Shown here one piece after another: positions 10,434-20,186 of a DNA stretch of 64,000 nucleotides. Source of the DNA: Eutreptiella sp. 'Long Island Sound 2002' (taxonomy: Eukaryota > Euglenozoa > Euglenophyceae > Eutreptiales > Eutreptiaceae); NCBI GenBank assembly GCA_964036045.1, contig OZ038381.1, positions 108,753,367 through 108,817,366 on the forward strand. Reading direction: 5' to 3'. The notes below the pieces were generated by a model. It saw only the letters and a list, made by a program, of their open reading frames with translations, did not search any database and was not told the origin of the DNA. The stretch's first letter is position 1. Every line of letters begins with the position of its first letter. Both the position numbers and the translations under genes were made by a program.

Positions 10434-12174
10434 TTTCACTGTTTCAGTCTACTGACTGTCTTCTAAGCTTACAAGGGCTGTGAGCACTCTTGTCCAGATG
10501 TACCTGTGTGTGTGTGTGAGAGCAGTTGTCACAGTTGCCCCGCATTGCATCGCAGGACAGGACCATTAGCCCCTCGTGACAACCACGCCCCGGCCGAAGG
10601 CCATTGGTTTTACTCAGACCACTGCTTTCAGAGCACTGCACTTACCCTGTCTGTGCCCTGCAGTCCAATGCCTATGGTTTCCAGTGTGAACCAGGTGGCC
10701 GCTTATCAGGTTTGCAGCCACCCAGCGAGTGTATGCCTTGTTGACCATTTGTTGCATGGGAACTGCCCTAATGTAATGACCTTTGGGGAGCGGACGAAGA
10801 ACGGTGGCTTACTACTCCAGGGGGGAATGACAAGCAAGGTGTTATGAAGCAAGGTGTGTCTTTACTCCTTGGGGACAAGCATGCCCACAGTTAGGACCCC
10901 CTTTTTTTTATTGCACTATGCATTGCCTCGTCCCCGGGGTGCTGGGGCAGTTAGGACCCCTGACTGGTCCAGACCCATGGGGTTCTACCCTTCCTTACAG
11001 GGTTTACCATACCCCTATGTGGGCTACGTATGTCTGTGTGTGTCTCATTTCTGTCCCCGGCGTGGCTTCCGGAGACCGAGCTTCGCTGACGTCGGACCGA
11101 AGGTCCTAATCAGGTACTCTTACCACTTCTATGGCGCCCAATTTCTGTGCTGGCGCCTCTCCTTGGGGGAAGACGGCAAGAGCCCTACCTACTAGAGGGG
11201 AGGGGTGGCCAAGTGTGCTAAGGGCATACAAAACGCCCATTTTTGCTAAAGGCCAAAAGCTAACGCACTCCCCTGCCCACGTGGAAAAGCACGGTGCGCA
11301 GGAGACACCACTACACCACACTCACTAACGCCAGCACAAGCCTTTGAAGCCAGGGTGAGCACTCATCACTTGCACTCATCTCCTGCCAGGCCTGCTGACC
11401 CTAACACCTACACACACTACTTGGGGTTGCTGTCAAAGATGTCACGGTTCCTATTGACCCCCCTGTGAGAGAGCAAGAGAACACAGCGCTACTAAGCAAC
11501 TGTGGCCTAACAGGGAAGCCACTACGCGTTTCTCTGTCAGGGTTTGGAGGGAAGGAGTGCTCAGCATGCGTGCACAGCGTGTATGTCGATGAAGTCGGAC
11601 TGCACTCGCCACTCACGGCTGAGCTGCAGTTTGTTGTTTGTGTGATCTGCGCAGCATGTTTTAGCGCTGCAAGAGACTGCAACAATCACCCTCACCTGCC
11701 CACCTGCAGAGCAAAGGCCAATCACTTGGGTTTGCGGCTGAGGAACCAAGACTACCGCCACCTATTATACGCTTCTCAGGTAGCCCTATAATACACTGTC
11801 CTCAAACCCAAGTACAAGCAGGCAAGCTTAAGGAACTCCACCCGTTCTCTTAGAGAACGTGGGGTGGAGTCCCTGGGTAACCTAAACAAGAGTTGTACTG
11901 AGCGCAATACGTGTGGCCTACCCTTTAATGCGTCATATGCACGGGTTTTCTCATTCCACTTTCTTTCTCCTAATCTTACCAAACACAACCAATCACAGCG
12001 TGACTCAACCAGGAGGTGGGCTCCTCCTGGGCTTACCTACCTTACTCACCACTCATCATGTGGATGCCGAGGAAGACGCCAGCGCAAAACAACCCTAAGC
12101 GCTTAAACAAGCCTACGGCGAACTACAAACAACCCTAAGTGATTAATGCATTGTGTGTCATGCATGCTGTTTGG

Positions 12175-12651
12175 ACCGCTGCATAGTGGTTGATCTTTCT
12201 TGTGACTGCGAAGCCTGTAGCCTTGATGCCCCAGGGGTCGTAACGCCCGACACTGCCCCTGATATCTCCGAACCCAACTGACCCTCTTTAGACCCATATC
12301 GAGCCTCGGGGAGCGACATATGCGAAGCACTTGTAAGTCCTTTGAACTCCATGGTGGAATATGAAGTGTACGAAAACCCGGTCTACAAAAATGGAGCAGA
12401 CATAGAATCTCAATGCGCATTTATCGCACATAATGACACAACGTGAAATCATTCGAAATGATTTAAATAAATCCGCTTCGGAAATCACGAAAGACAAATG
12501 CGACTCGACGCGCGCTCACAGGCGACATCTGGCGGCGAACGGAAAACATAAAAACAAGCGGAACATTTACTGCACTAATGTACATCTGAGAATCGTTGAA
12601 ATTCTGATCTCATTGATGTATAATCTGAGTGCTGTCACTGCTGCCGTTACA
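12175..12651 (-). repeat. E2 3' LTR
   Basis: This matches the 5' LTR at 21952-22433 along its length. Its - strand start is TGTAACGGCAGCAG. Its far end reads GCAGCGGT followed by CCAAACAG, where the 5' copy has GCAGCGGTTACA, so the terminal TTACA is missing or replaced. The LTR carries the first gag codons. Confidence 0.85.
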
Positions 12652-12661
12652 CTCCCCCTCT
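12652..12661 (-). other. E2 polypurine tract
   Basis: On the - strand, AGAGGGGGAG lies immediately before the TGTAAC start of the 3' LTR. This is the expected position and composition of the plus-strand DNA primer. The same tract is present at 9694-9703 in the duplicated unit. Confidence 0.8.
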
Positions 12662-13987
12662 GAAGACATACGCCAGTATGTCAGGCTGCGTCAAGTGAAG
12701 TGAACGAAACGGCGAAAGTGCCCAAAAACCGACTAATCTATGACAAAATGTGAGAAATTGAGCTGAATTGAGCAAAATTGTGCTGAGATCTGTGCTTCGC
12801 GATGGCCATCGACTTGATTGAAACGCATAGGTACCTTAGGGCACACAGAAAAAACTTCGTTCAAGCTCGAAAATTCAAAAATTGAAAGTCTGAGTGAAGA
12901 ATGTACATGCATGATCAAGATCCATGATCCATGATGAAATCAGGATCTGACATTCCACTGTCAGAAAACAGAAAACAAGCGTCGCCATGTCCTCGAGCGT
13001 CCAAAAAATAGGGTATCCCTTCATGGAGTCCAAGCTATGTGAAACTGGTCGGTGTCATTTGTAGTCATGAGACCAGATGCGAGATTATGGTACAAAATGT
13101 GACTGAATTGAGACCAAAATCAGTGAATCGCACACGGATTGAGGATGGCGAAGATCACAGCAAGTCAATATAGGTCCAATCCTTTGTCGATAGACACTGT
13201 GCATAGTGCTGAACGGAAATCCAGTTCTCATTCATTGCTAATCCAGGTCAAATCCTCATGATGATGATGATTCCTATGATGGAAATCCAATCATGTAAAA
13301 GTAATGATAGCCAAGAAAACCCAGTACGTGATCACCACACTGTCAGTATTGTCTCCAGGGCTTCATGTTTGATCCAGTACGAGCCAGAAGTGGTAATTGA
13401 CTCAATAGAGTTCCGAAATGTAGAAGCGTCCAATGCTTGGTACCAGGAGCTTGCCAAATTTGAGCTGATTCTGAGGGGGATTCCAACACAATCCACAGAT
13501 GAACAGTGAGTCGACACAAGTAAGAACACCATCGTTGTCACTTGGTCTATATAATCCCTTTGACAGCGGTCGATTGAAAAACAAACCAACAGTCTCAATG
13601 TAAGAGCTGATTGAAATCACATTCTCAGCAGATCCGTCAAACACATGAAATGGATCAGACTCAGTCATGTGCCAGAATCTCTGTAATGAGCACGAACTCG
13701 AACGAGTCCTACCCAAGGCGAGTAGAGGGGCCCAGTCGACAGCAAAACACGAGAGTGTGGTCGTGGTTGAGGATGAAGGCCGTTCGGATCTTCAGATTGG
13801 AATCATCTACAATGAAGCACATGATTCACATGATGACCATGATGAGAATGATGGATGGAATGACCAGGATGACCCCATAAATGTCCCATCATCTGTCCAT
13901 CGAACCACATAGACGATGCGTCAGGACTGTTTTGTCCCCATGCCAAGGGTATGTATAAACCGTAAACGCTTTGGTGAGTTTCGGCGA
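12662..13987. other. E2 3' untranslated region
   Basis: This stretch separates the chromodomain stop (13988) from the PPT. No coding motif is seen on either strand; open frames of 80-100 codons here are rich in low-complexity ATG/GAT runs, such as those near 13257 and 13815. The part up to 13016 is also present at 9704-10058. Confidence 0.6.
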
Positions 13988-14590
13988 TCAGATCTTGTCT
14001 CGAATGGATTCTGCCACAATTGGAGCTTCTTCGTGTGCTTGTAAGTCTTCCTTGGTGACACAATCTTTGATCAGTGAGAGCTCACGGTCAATCTCAGGGT
14101 GTTTCTTCAGGAACTTGATGAAAGTGTCCGTATACCCATGGATAAAACTTGAAGCTGGCTCCGATTTGTCTTCTTCTGGACCGAATCCTTTCCATCTGCA
14201 CAGAAAGTACCACTTGTTTCGAGCATTTTTCTTGTAATCGAGGATCTTCTCCAACTCGAAACTGCTGGTGACCATCTTCCTGTCGCTCAGGTACTTCGAA
14301 GTCCAATAGAGAGGCTTGAACCTTCCTTTGGGGCAGGGTACTTCGGCCTTCAAACGGTCCCGATGTACTTCTTGATGCCTGCCTGGCTCAATTTCAATGT
14401 TGAATGTAGTCTCACTTAGTTGACCACTGACTTGGAATGGGCCATCCCACAAAGGTAACAATTTGTTGTCGTCCTTCAGGGTTTCGTCTGACTTACGAAG
14501 CCAAACTTGCTGGCCTTCCTCGAAGGGTTTTCCTTGCGTTCTCGATTTATTTTTGAAATTCAACCAATCTGCCTGACTTTCCACTTTGGC
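13988..14590 (-). CDS. E2 Pol: integrase C-terminus and chromodomain
   Basis: This is the C-terminal part of the E2 polyprotein, in the same frame as the main pol frame but beyond an in-frame UAA at 14591-14593. It contains GQQVWLRKSDE and a GPF-type basic module (LPLWDGPFQVSGQLSETTFNIE). A chromodomain follows at about residues 110-165 (EKILDYKKNARNKWYFLCRWKGFGPEEDKSEPASSF). The aromatic-cage positions Y, W and the WKGFGPEE turn are present. Its role would be to guide integration to modified histone H3. Confidence 0.85.
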   Translation of the reverse strand, partial: AKVESQADWLNFKNKSRTQGKPFEEGQQVWLRKSDETLKDDNKLLPLWDGPFQVSGQLSETTFNIEIEPGRHQEVHRDRLKAEVPCPKGRFKPLYWTSKYLSDRKMVTSSFELEKILDYKKNARNKWYFLCRWKGFGPEEDKSEPASSFIHGYTDTFIKFLKKHPEIDRELSLIKDCVTKEDLQAHEEAPIVAESIRDKI

Positions 14591-17041
14591 TTAGATCCAC
14601 TTGGACTCTAAATCCTTGATCCTCTCAACCCATTGCGAGGCGTCGTAGCACTGCCTTGGATGATACATCACTGGTCCTGGACCCATCTTCTCTCGACCAA
14701 AAACAAGCTCATTCGGACTTAATCCAGTGTAATTCTTGGTCCGATGGTATCTTCGCAAGACACAGTAAATTGTCTCCAACCAATTGTAGTCCTTTTCAGT
14801 CGCCAGGCACTTTCTCAGAATGCTGATAAGAATCCTTCCAGCGCGTTCAGCAGGGAGAGCTCGATGGTCGTAGACTCGGGCACGAAGATGATGAACTCCC
14901 AATAGAGCACACATGTTCTCCCACCAAGTCCCAATGAACTCCTTCCCACTGTCTGTCAGAATTTCACTGGGAACATCCCAGTTACTCATCCACTGACTTG
15001 CAGTCCACTTGGCAGCCATTTCAGAGGTGAGATGCTTCGTGTTGCAAGGGAGGACCTGGATGTAGCCACTGTGGCGGTCTTGAATTAACAAAACCCCATC
15101 GATAGGCTTCCTCGTGTAGAGACATTCCTCTTGGATTTGTCCCAACTCGAAGACATCCGCCGCCACCTTGTCGAACAGCCTCTCAGGAATTGGTAATCCC
15201 TTCAGTAGTCCTTCTGCCTTTTGATTCTTGGGGATGGTTGCCTGACATTGCTTGCATCCTTTAGCCACTCGTTCACAGGCACTCTTGAGGTCCCGTGTGT
15301 ACACTCTGTGTCGTAGCTCCTGCTCCAGAACACGAGAATGTGTGTGGGCTGTCTCATTCCGATGCCAATGTTTAACATATTGGTCAATTAGACAATCAGG
15401 AACACAGATCCGTCCTTGCCAAAAAAACTTGTCGCCTTGGATTTTGAAATCAGACGTCTCTTCAGAGTCATAAGGCTTGTCCCCCTTCAACTTGTGGTAT
15501 ACAGACCCAAAGAACCTGTCCTCCTTGTACATCTTCGTCCAATCCACATAGAGGAAGGAAGTTTCCTTGTCCTTTTGTTGTGGAGGGAGCGTGGATTTCG
15601 CCTTGGATCTTGTCACTGGAAACACATTAAGGAGTGGCAGCGCCGACTCAGAGTCAGAGTTAACTCCTGCAGTCTGATCTGCCTTGGTAATCTCCTTGCA
15701 TCTGACCAATTCAACCTTCATCTGATTCTTAATCGAACATTGAAGACAATGTTTCTTGATCAGTGCTTGTTCCTCCTTATCAAACTCGATCACTTCAGCT
15801 TTATCCGTCGCTGTCCCATGAAAACTCACTTCAGAGTAAGCCTCTGAGGCTGGGTGGACCCAGCGACTCAGGGCGTCCGCCACTGTGTTGTAGCGACCCG
15901 GAATGTAAGTCACATGGAGGTCAAATCTGCTGAGAGTTTCATGCCAACGGCCTCTCCTCCATGCTGGTCCACCAGGGGTATCCACATGTTCTGTCCTCCA
16001 GCTCTCCAGTGACTTGTGGTCAGTCAGTACCTTAACGCGATGGCCCAAGATCCAACCTTCATAACGCCGTAAGGCACAAAGGATTGCGTAGGCTTCTTGT
16101 TCCCTTGGACTCCAATTTTGCTGTCTTGTTGTAAGCTTGCGAGACCAGAAAGCCAGAGAATGATGGGGACCTTCGTCATCGACTTTTTCGATCGTAGCAC
16201 CAATGGCGTAACGACTGGCGTCTGTACGAATATAAAAAGGTCTTCCATCCAACCATGGAGTCTCTAATGTAACCACATTTGCCAGTGCTTCCTTGAGACC
16301 AGTAAAGGCCTCTTCACATTCTGGCGTCCACTTGAGTTTGACTTGAGATCCCTTCTTTCCTTCTATTTTGCCGACCTTGAGTAACTCTGTCAATGGACCA
16401 GAGAACTTGGCGTAGAGAGGAAGGAACTCGTGGTAATAATTGCAGCAGCCTAAAAAGGCACGAAGCCGCGTGATGGTTTTAGGCCTTTCCCAGAGCTGCA
16501 GGGCAGCCATTTCACCTGGGGCTGGTCTTCTTGTCTCATCTTCCAAGACAGAGCCACAAAATTCCACACTCTGGAGGAACATTTTGCCCTTCTTGGGTCC
16601 ACACACGAGCTTCTCTTGTCGAAGGACTTCGAGAACTTTTCGAACTTGTTCTTCGTGCAACTTCAGGCACTCATCAAAGTTGTTCCCCAACGGCGTGGCA
16701 TTCAGAAGGTCGTCAATGTAGATGCTGCAGAATGCTTGTAAATCCAGAGACTTGTGCTTCTGAAATGAAATAGTCTCCATCATCTTCTGAAACATCGACG
16801 GCGCATTCTTCAGACCCATCGGCAGTACAGTCCACTGGACAGTGCCACAGGGCGTGCACATTGCCGTCAAATGCCTATCCTCCTTTCGAAGGGGCATCTG
16901 ATGAAAGCCATGGCGCAAATGCAACACAGTAAAGAGCTTACCTTTGGCTCTCGCGGCGATCTCCTTCTCGATTAATGGAGGGGATGCGCGTCTGGTACTG
17001 TGGCGGCATTCAGGGCTCTGTAATCCACCACTAGACGCCAA
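14591..17041 (-). pseudogene. E2 Pol: RT, RNase H, integrase core
   Basis: A long frame of 816 codons, of which roughly the first 20 are an out-of-frame shadow before a shift near 16975. RT shows TVLPMGLKNAPSMFQ and an intact SIYIDDLL box. The motif A aspartate, expected in VLDLRHGFHQ, is His (codon 16919-16921), which should abolish polymerisation. RNase H shows FYIRTDASRYAIGA, SPREQEAYAIL, VLTDHKSL and GRYNTVADALSRW. Integrase shows the zinc module HWHRNETAHTHSR ... CKQC, then LLIQDRHSGY (Asp), ILTDSGKEF (Asp) and ALPAERAGRIL (Glu). The frame ends at UAA 14591-14593. Confidence 0.9.
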
Positions 17042-17466
17042 GCATCTATGCGGGATTGGTCAGCAGTTGGGGGTTTTGGCACAGTAAATGGTGCTGAACA
17101 CCACTCAGAACTCATGCAGCCCTCCAACCAACCGAGCTCATAGAGATTGCGCTCAATAATCTTTCGCAGGGCATCTGCTTTGGTGCCGTGTAGATAGAAT
17201 GGACGTTGTTTGTGCACCTTTGAGCCTTCGATTTTGTCAATCTTGGCTTCCCCATTTTCACATCGAATTCGGGGGTTTTTCCACAACTTCCCACTCAGCA
17301 CGTCATCTTGATAATCTTCGAACACTGCTTCCCTTCTTGCAGATATCTTGTCTCCGTCGACCTGATTCCGACATTTAATCACCGACATTATGTCCACCAA
17401 TTTGCGAATTGTTGGTCGTGGTCTCATATTCTTGGCCACTTCATTCCAAACTTCTTCGTCGCATTG
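16972..17466 (-). pseudogene. E2 Pol: RT N-terminal fingers
   Basis: The open frame runs from just after an in-frame UAA (17467-17469) down to 16972. It contains the RT entry region: KVHKQRPFYLHGTKADALRK, then EWCSAPFTVPKPP, IDAWRLVVDYRALN and TVPDAHPLH. A one-base shift near 16975 then moves the RT into the frame of 14591-17041. It is continuous in sequence with the main RT domain and is clearly the same gene. Confidence 0.85.
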
Positions 17467-17860
17467 TTAGCGGATGAAGCTCACCTGAGCTCGCTCCCCC
17501 GTGGGATCCCACCAATGAAAGGGGTCCACGAATGTCTTGAAGGGATGGTCGGAGGAATTCAGCTCCATTCCTGTCAAGTCAGGCGAGATTCTTGGAGATT
17601 TGTCATCATTCTTGCTTGAAATCTTGACATTTTTGGCTTGATTCTTGTCTGATGGGGACGAATTGTAATGGATGGAGGCGTTCTCTTGAGGAACGCCGAT
17701 TGTCCTTCCATCCTTCCGCGACGATACGTCGGGATTCCACTCTCGATCGTCTTCATCCACCTCAATTTCGTCGATTCTTGAGGAATTTGAGATGACCTCT
17801 TCTGTTCCCATTTCACTGTCATCTTGCCAATAATCTTCCAGATTCCCGTCAACTAAGCAC
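17467..17860 (-). pseudogene. E2 Pol: acidic linker between NPPF domain and RT
   Basis: In the frame that includes 17467-18078 the product is strongly acidic (DYWQDDSEMGTEE; EIEVDEDDREWNPD). It ends in DPFHWWDPTGERAQVSFIR before UAA 17467-17469. The upstream NPPF domain is in another frame that stops at UAG 17853-17855, so a shift lies just above 17850. No domain is recognised. An acidic spacer also separates the NPPF domain from RT in E1. Confidence 0.6.
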
Positions 17861-18884
17861 GCCAACGTGCTCCAAGAACGCTGTGGCAAAGGCCATTGTC
17901 TTCGCAATACAGCTTCACTCCCTTGTGAGGTAGCTCGACAATGTCGATTGAAATGTCCATAATGTCCTTGAACCAAGACTGTATTGGCCAGGTGGGGACA
18001 ATTAAAATCGCCTTTGCGCCGGATTGCTTCAGCTTCTGCACCACACGAGGGAAAACGTCGAAGGGCGGATTGATCCATAGAGGTTCAGACCAGTCCTCAC
18101 TCCAGGCATCGTCGTAGAACTTCAGAAATCTTTTATTCTTTTTGTTTGCAAAGGGATCAACTTGAGGACGAAAATTGTGGTTCCTTTCGAAATAATCCAC
18201 CAGAATGTCCCGCCATTTGTCGACTACACGATAGCAAACTGACTTCCACTTCTTGCAGTTCAATGATTCCACCTTTCCTTTGTCGAATTCTTCTTGATTC
18301 CCTGTCCATTCCTGCCCATCTTGCTGAATATGCAGCTTATTTCGCTCCTTGAATTGGTGGATACTCTTGGTATATGGGTGCAGATAATACAGGTCAGACG
18401 GGTCGCTGGTCGACGGATCCTGGAGGAAGCATGTCCTGTGTCCCATGGGCGACACACAATGAGCGTGAAGCCAGGGTTGACCCAAGAATAAATCATACTT
18501 TATGCTGGCTTCATAGAGTTTTCCAGAGAACCATTCCTCCGTGACCGTCTCTTCCACGCTCCACACAGATTGTTTCACCAATCTGACCGCCAACTCTGCC
18601 TCTCTGTCGCCACCGTCAAGGCGGTGTCCGCTGACTCCCTCCAGCTGGACAGGTGTCGAGGACATCTTCGCCTCATCCTCCTGCATAAAGCCTTTTTCTA
18701 CCAGATTGACCTCTGAACCATTGTCAATCAGACGTTTGGCAAGTTTAACCTTACCATCTGTTGTCCTGACCTGGATCCAGCAGACAAACTGGCGCTGCTT
18801 GCCTCGCCGGACAGCGCTGAGGACCCAGGCAGGGTACAGGAGGCCGGAGGAGCGCGCCAGCCTATCCCAGCAGCGTCCATCCAC
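17853..18884 (-). pseudogene. E2 Pol: protease and NPPF domain
   Basis: The frame is continuous with gag through stops. The protease region is at KLAKRLIDNGSEVNLVEKGF (D-N-G codons at 18717-18725). The usual D-[T/S]-G is D-N-G here, which may be a lesion or a lineage variant. The second strand YDLFLGQPWLHAH fits. About 120 residues later comes the extra domain: DPFANKKNKRFLKFYDD, then W-I-N-P-P-F (18060-18077), then AILIVPTWPIQSWF. The arrangement resembles phage and DIRS adenine-methyltransferase-like (Dam) domains. The frame ends at UAG 17853-17855. Confidence 0.75.
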
Positions 18885-19328
18885 CGCCCCAACTACCCTG
18901 ATGGGCTTTGTTTCCTGCCACTCAACCCCAGTGTTGGGATTTGGGTCAAGTTGGCTTCCCTATTGCCATTCTTCTTCGATGTTCGGCTGTACGTCCTGTA
19001 CTTGTCCATCGTCAATGCATTTTTCTCCTGCTTCAACGGCATTGACTCCTTTTCCACGTTCACGACCACCAAATGACTTTCCACCACCACCTTTCTTATC
19101 TCCTTGGCCTTTGTTGTTGGAGGTGTTGGAATTGGGGTTGGATTCGTTGGATCTGCCCTTGCCTCGACCTCCAGTATCCTTGTTGTTGCCGAAGGTCTTG
19201 TTCGCTGGCGTCTCCGTATACAGGGGGTTGCCATTCACCTTGGAATCATCTTGATTCCCGGACTTTCCTTCGCCTTTTCCACCTTTTTCACCAGATTTTC
19301 CACCAGATTTTCCACCGGCATCGGTCCA
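18885..19328 (-). pseudogene. E2 Gag-Pol linker, Gly/Lys-rich
   Basis: This stretch stays in the gag frame between in-frame UGA (19329-19331) and the start of the protease segment, with UAG 18960-18962 inside. The translated sequence is low-complexity and RNA-binding-like (GGKSGGKSGEKGGKGEGKSG; KGQGDKKGGGGKSFGGRERG), then acidic. It probably forms the nucleocapsid tail and the spacer to protease. Confidence 0.6.
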
Positions 19329-20186
19329 TCACGAGCCACTTGGATCCCCGCCTTGCTGCGAGTAATCTTTTGGTGTCAAGTCTCTGTTCTTTCCTTTGGA
19401 CTGCCCTTTACCCTTTCCCCTTCCATGCTGGTCAGCATCTCGTGCTCCATCCTGCTGGGGATTTTTGGGAGAATTTCCCTTTCCATCCATTTTGGACTGA
19501 ATTGTTTTGAGATCTGAGGGCGTCCACCTGTGATCTGCGGTCGTGTGAGTCGCCGCTCGACCTTCCTTTCCAAGGGCAATGCACACAGAGCATCCCTTCT
19601 CACCAACGGCGTTGACCTTGCCTCCGAAGCCATGTGCATCCTGAAACTTCTGGCGTTCCAAGTTTGCATAGTTTTCAAGTTGGTCCCAGATCTGCTCGAC
19701 TCCATACGAGAGGATCCACGGTCGTACGCTCAAAACTGTTCCCTTATACTTCACTTTGCCATCCACCATGTTACAGAAAAACTCCGACTGTTCAGAATCA
19801 TGGAAACCAACTCTCCATCTGCCCTCACAAATAGTGATGTCTTTCAATCCAGTAGCACTGATAGAGTGTAGCAACTCACAAACTGCCATTTTTCCCATAG
19901 TCTTTGGCAATCCTCGGACTTCAACCCAGTTGCCCAGGACTTTCTGGTCCGCCTGAGAGTCCCTGATCTTCTGCTTGGTCTCTAGCGTGAGCTTGCTCAA
20001 GAGGATCTCCTTCATTTCCCCTTCAGAAAGTCCTTCTCCCGAGTTCTCCGCCTCTTGCACCAAAAACTCCCAATCTTGCCTTGCTATTTGGATCTCTTCA
20101 AGAAACAATTTCTTGATCGCCCTGAAGTTCTCCAGACGGTTCCTGTAATGATCTTCAGGAAGTCGAGAGCCTTTCTTCTTGACACT
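19329..20186 (-). pseudogene. E2 Gag C-terminal part: RRM-like fold and Cys/His motif
   Basis: In the gag frame beyond UGA 20187-20189, so the preceding stop breaks one continuous Gag. About residues 60-130 of the open frame look like an RNA-recognition motif. They show WVEVRGLP (RNP2-like strand), helix MAVCELLHSIS, strands ITICEGRWRVGFHD, helix SEQSEFFCNMVDGK and a last strand KGTVLSVRPW. A zinc-knuckle-like GCSVC ... H-x4-HRW follows, where E3 has CSVC ... HRQC. The end is basic (GRGKGKGQSKGKNRD). The RRM assignment is my inference from the strand/helix pattern. Confidence 0.55.

Larger units (their letters stand above)
10059..13016. repeat. Tandem duplication, unit 2 (2,958 bp)
   Basis: The second copy joins unit 1 at ...AGGGTAT|CACTATCAC.... 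At most one base is shared between the two breakpoints, so there is essentially no microhomology. The right end continues into the E2 internal sequence, and the left end starts inside the E1 chromodomain. This means the duplication arose after E2 came to lie beside E1. Confidence 0.95.
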
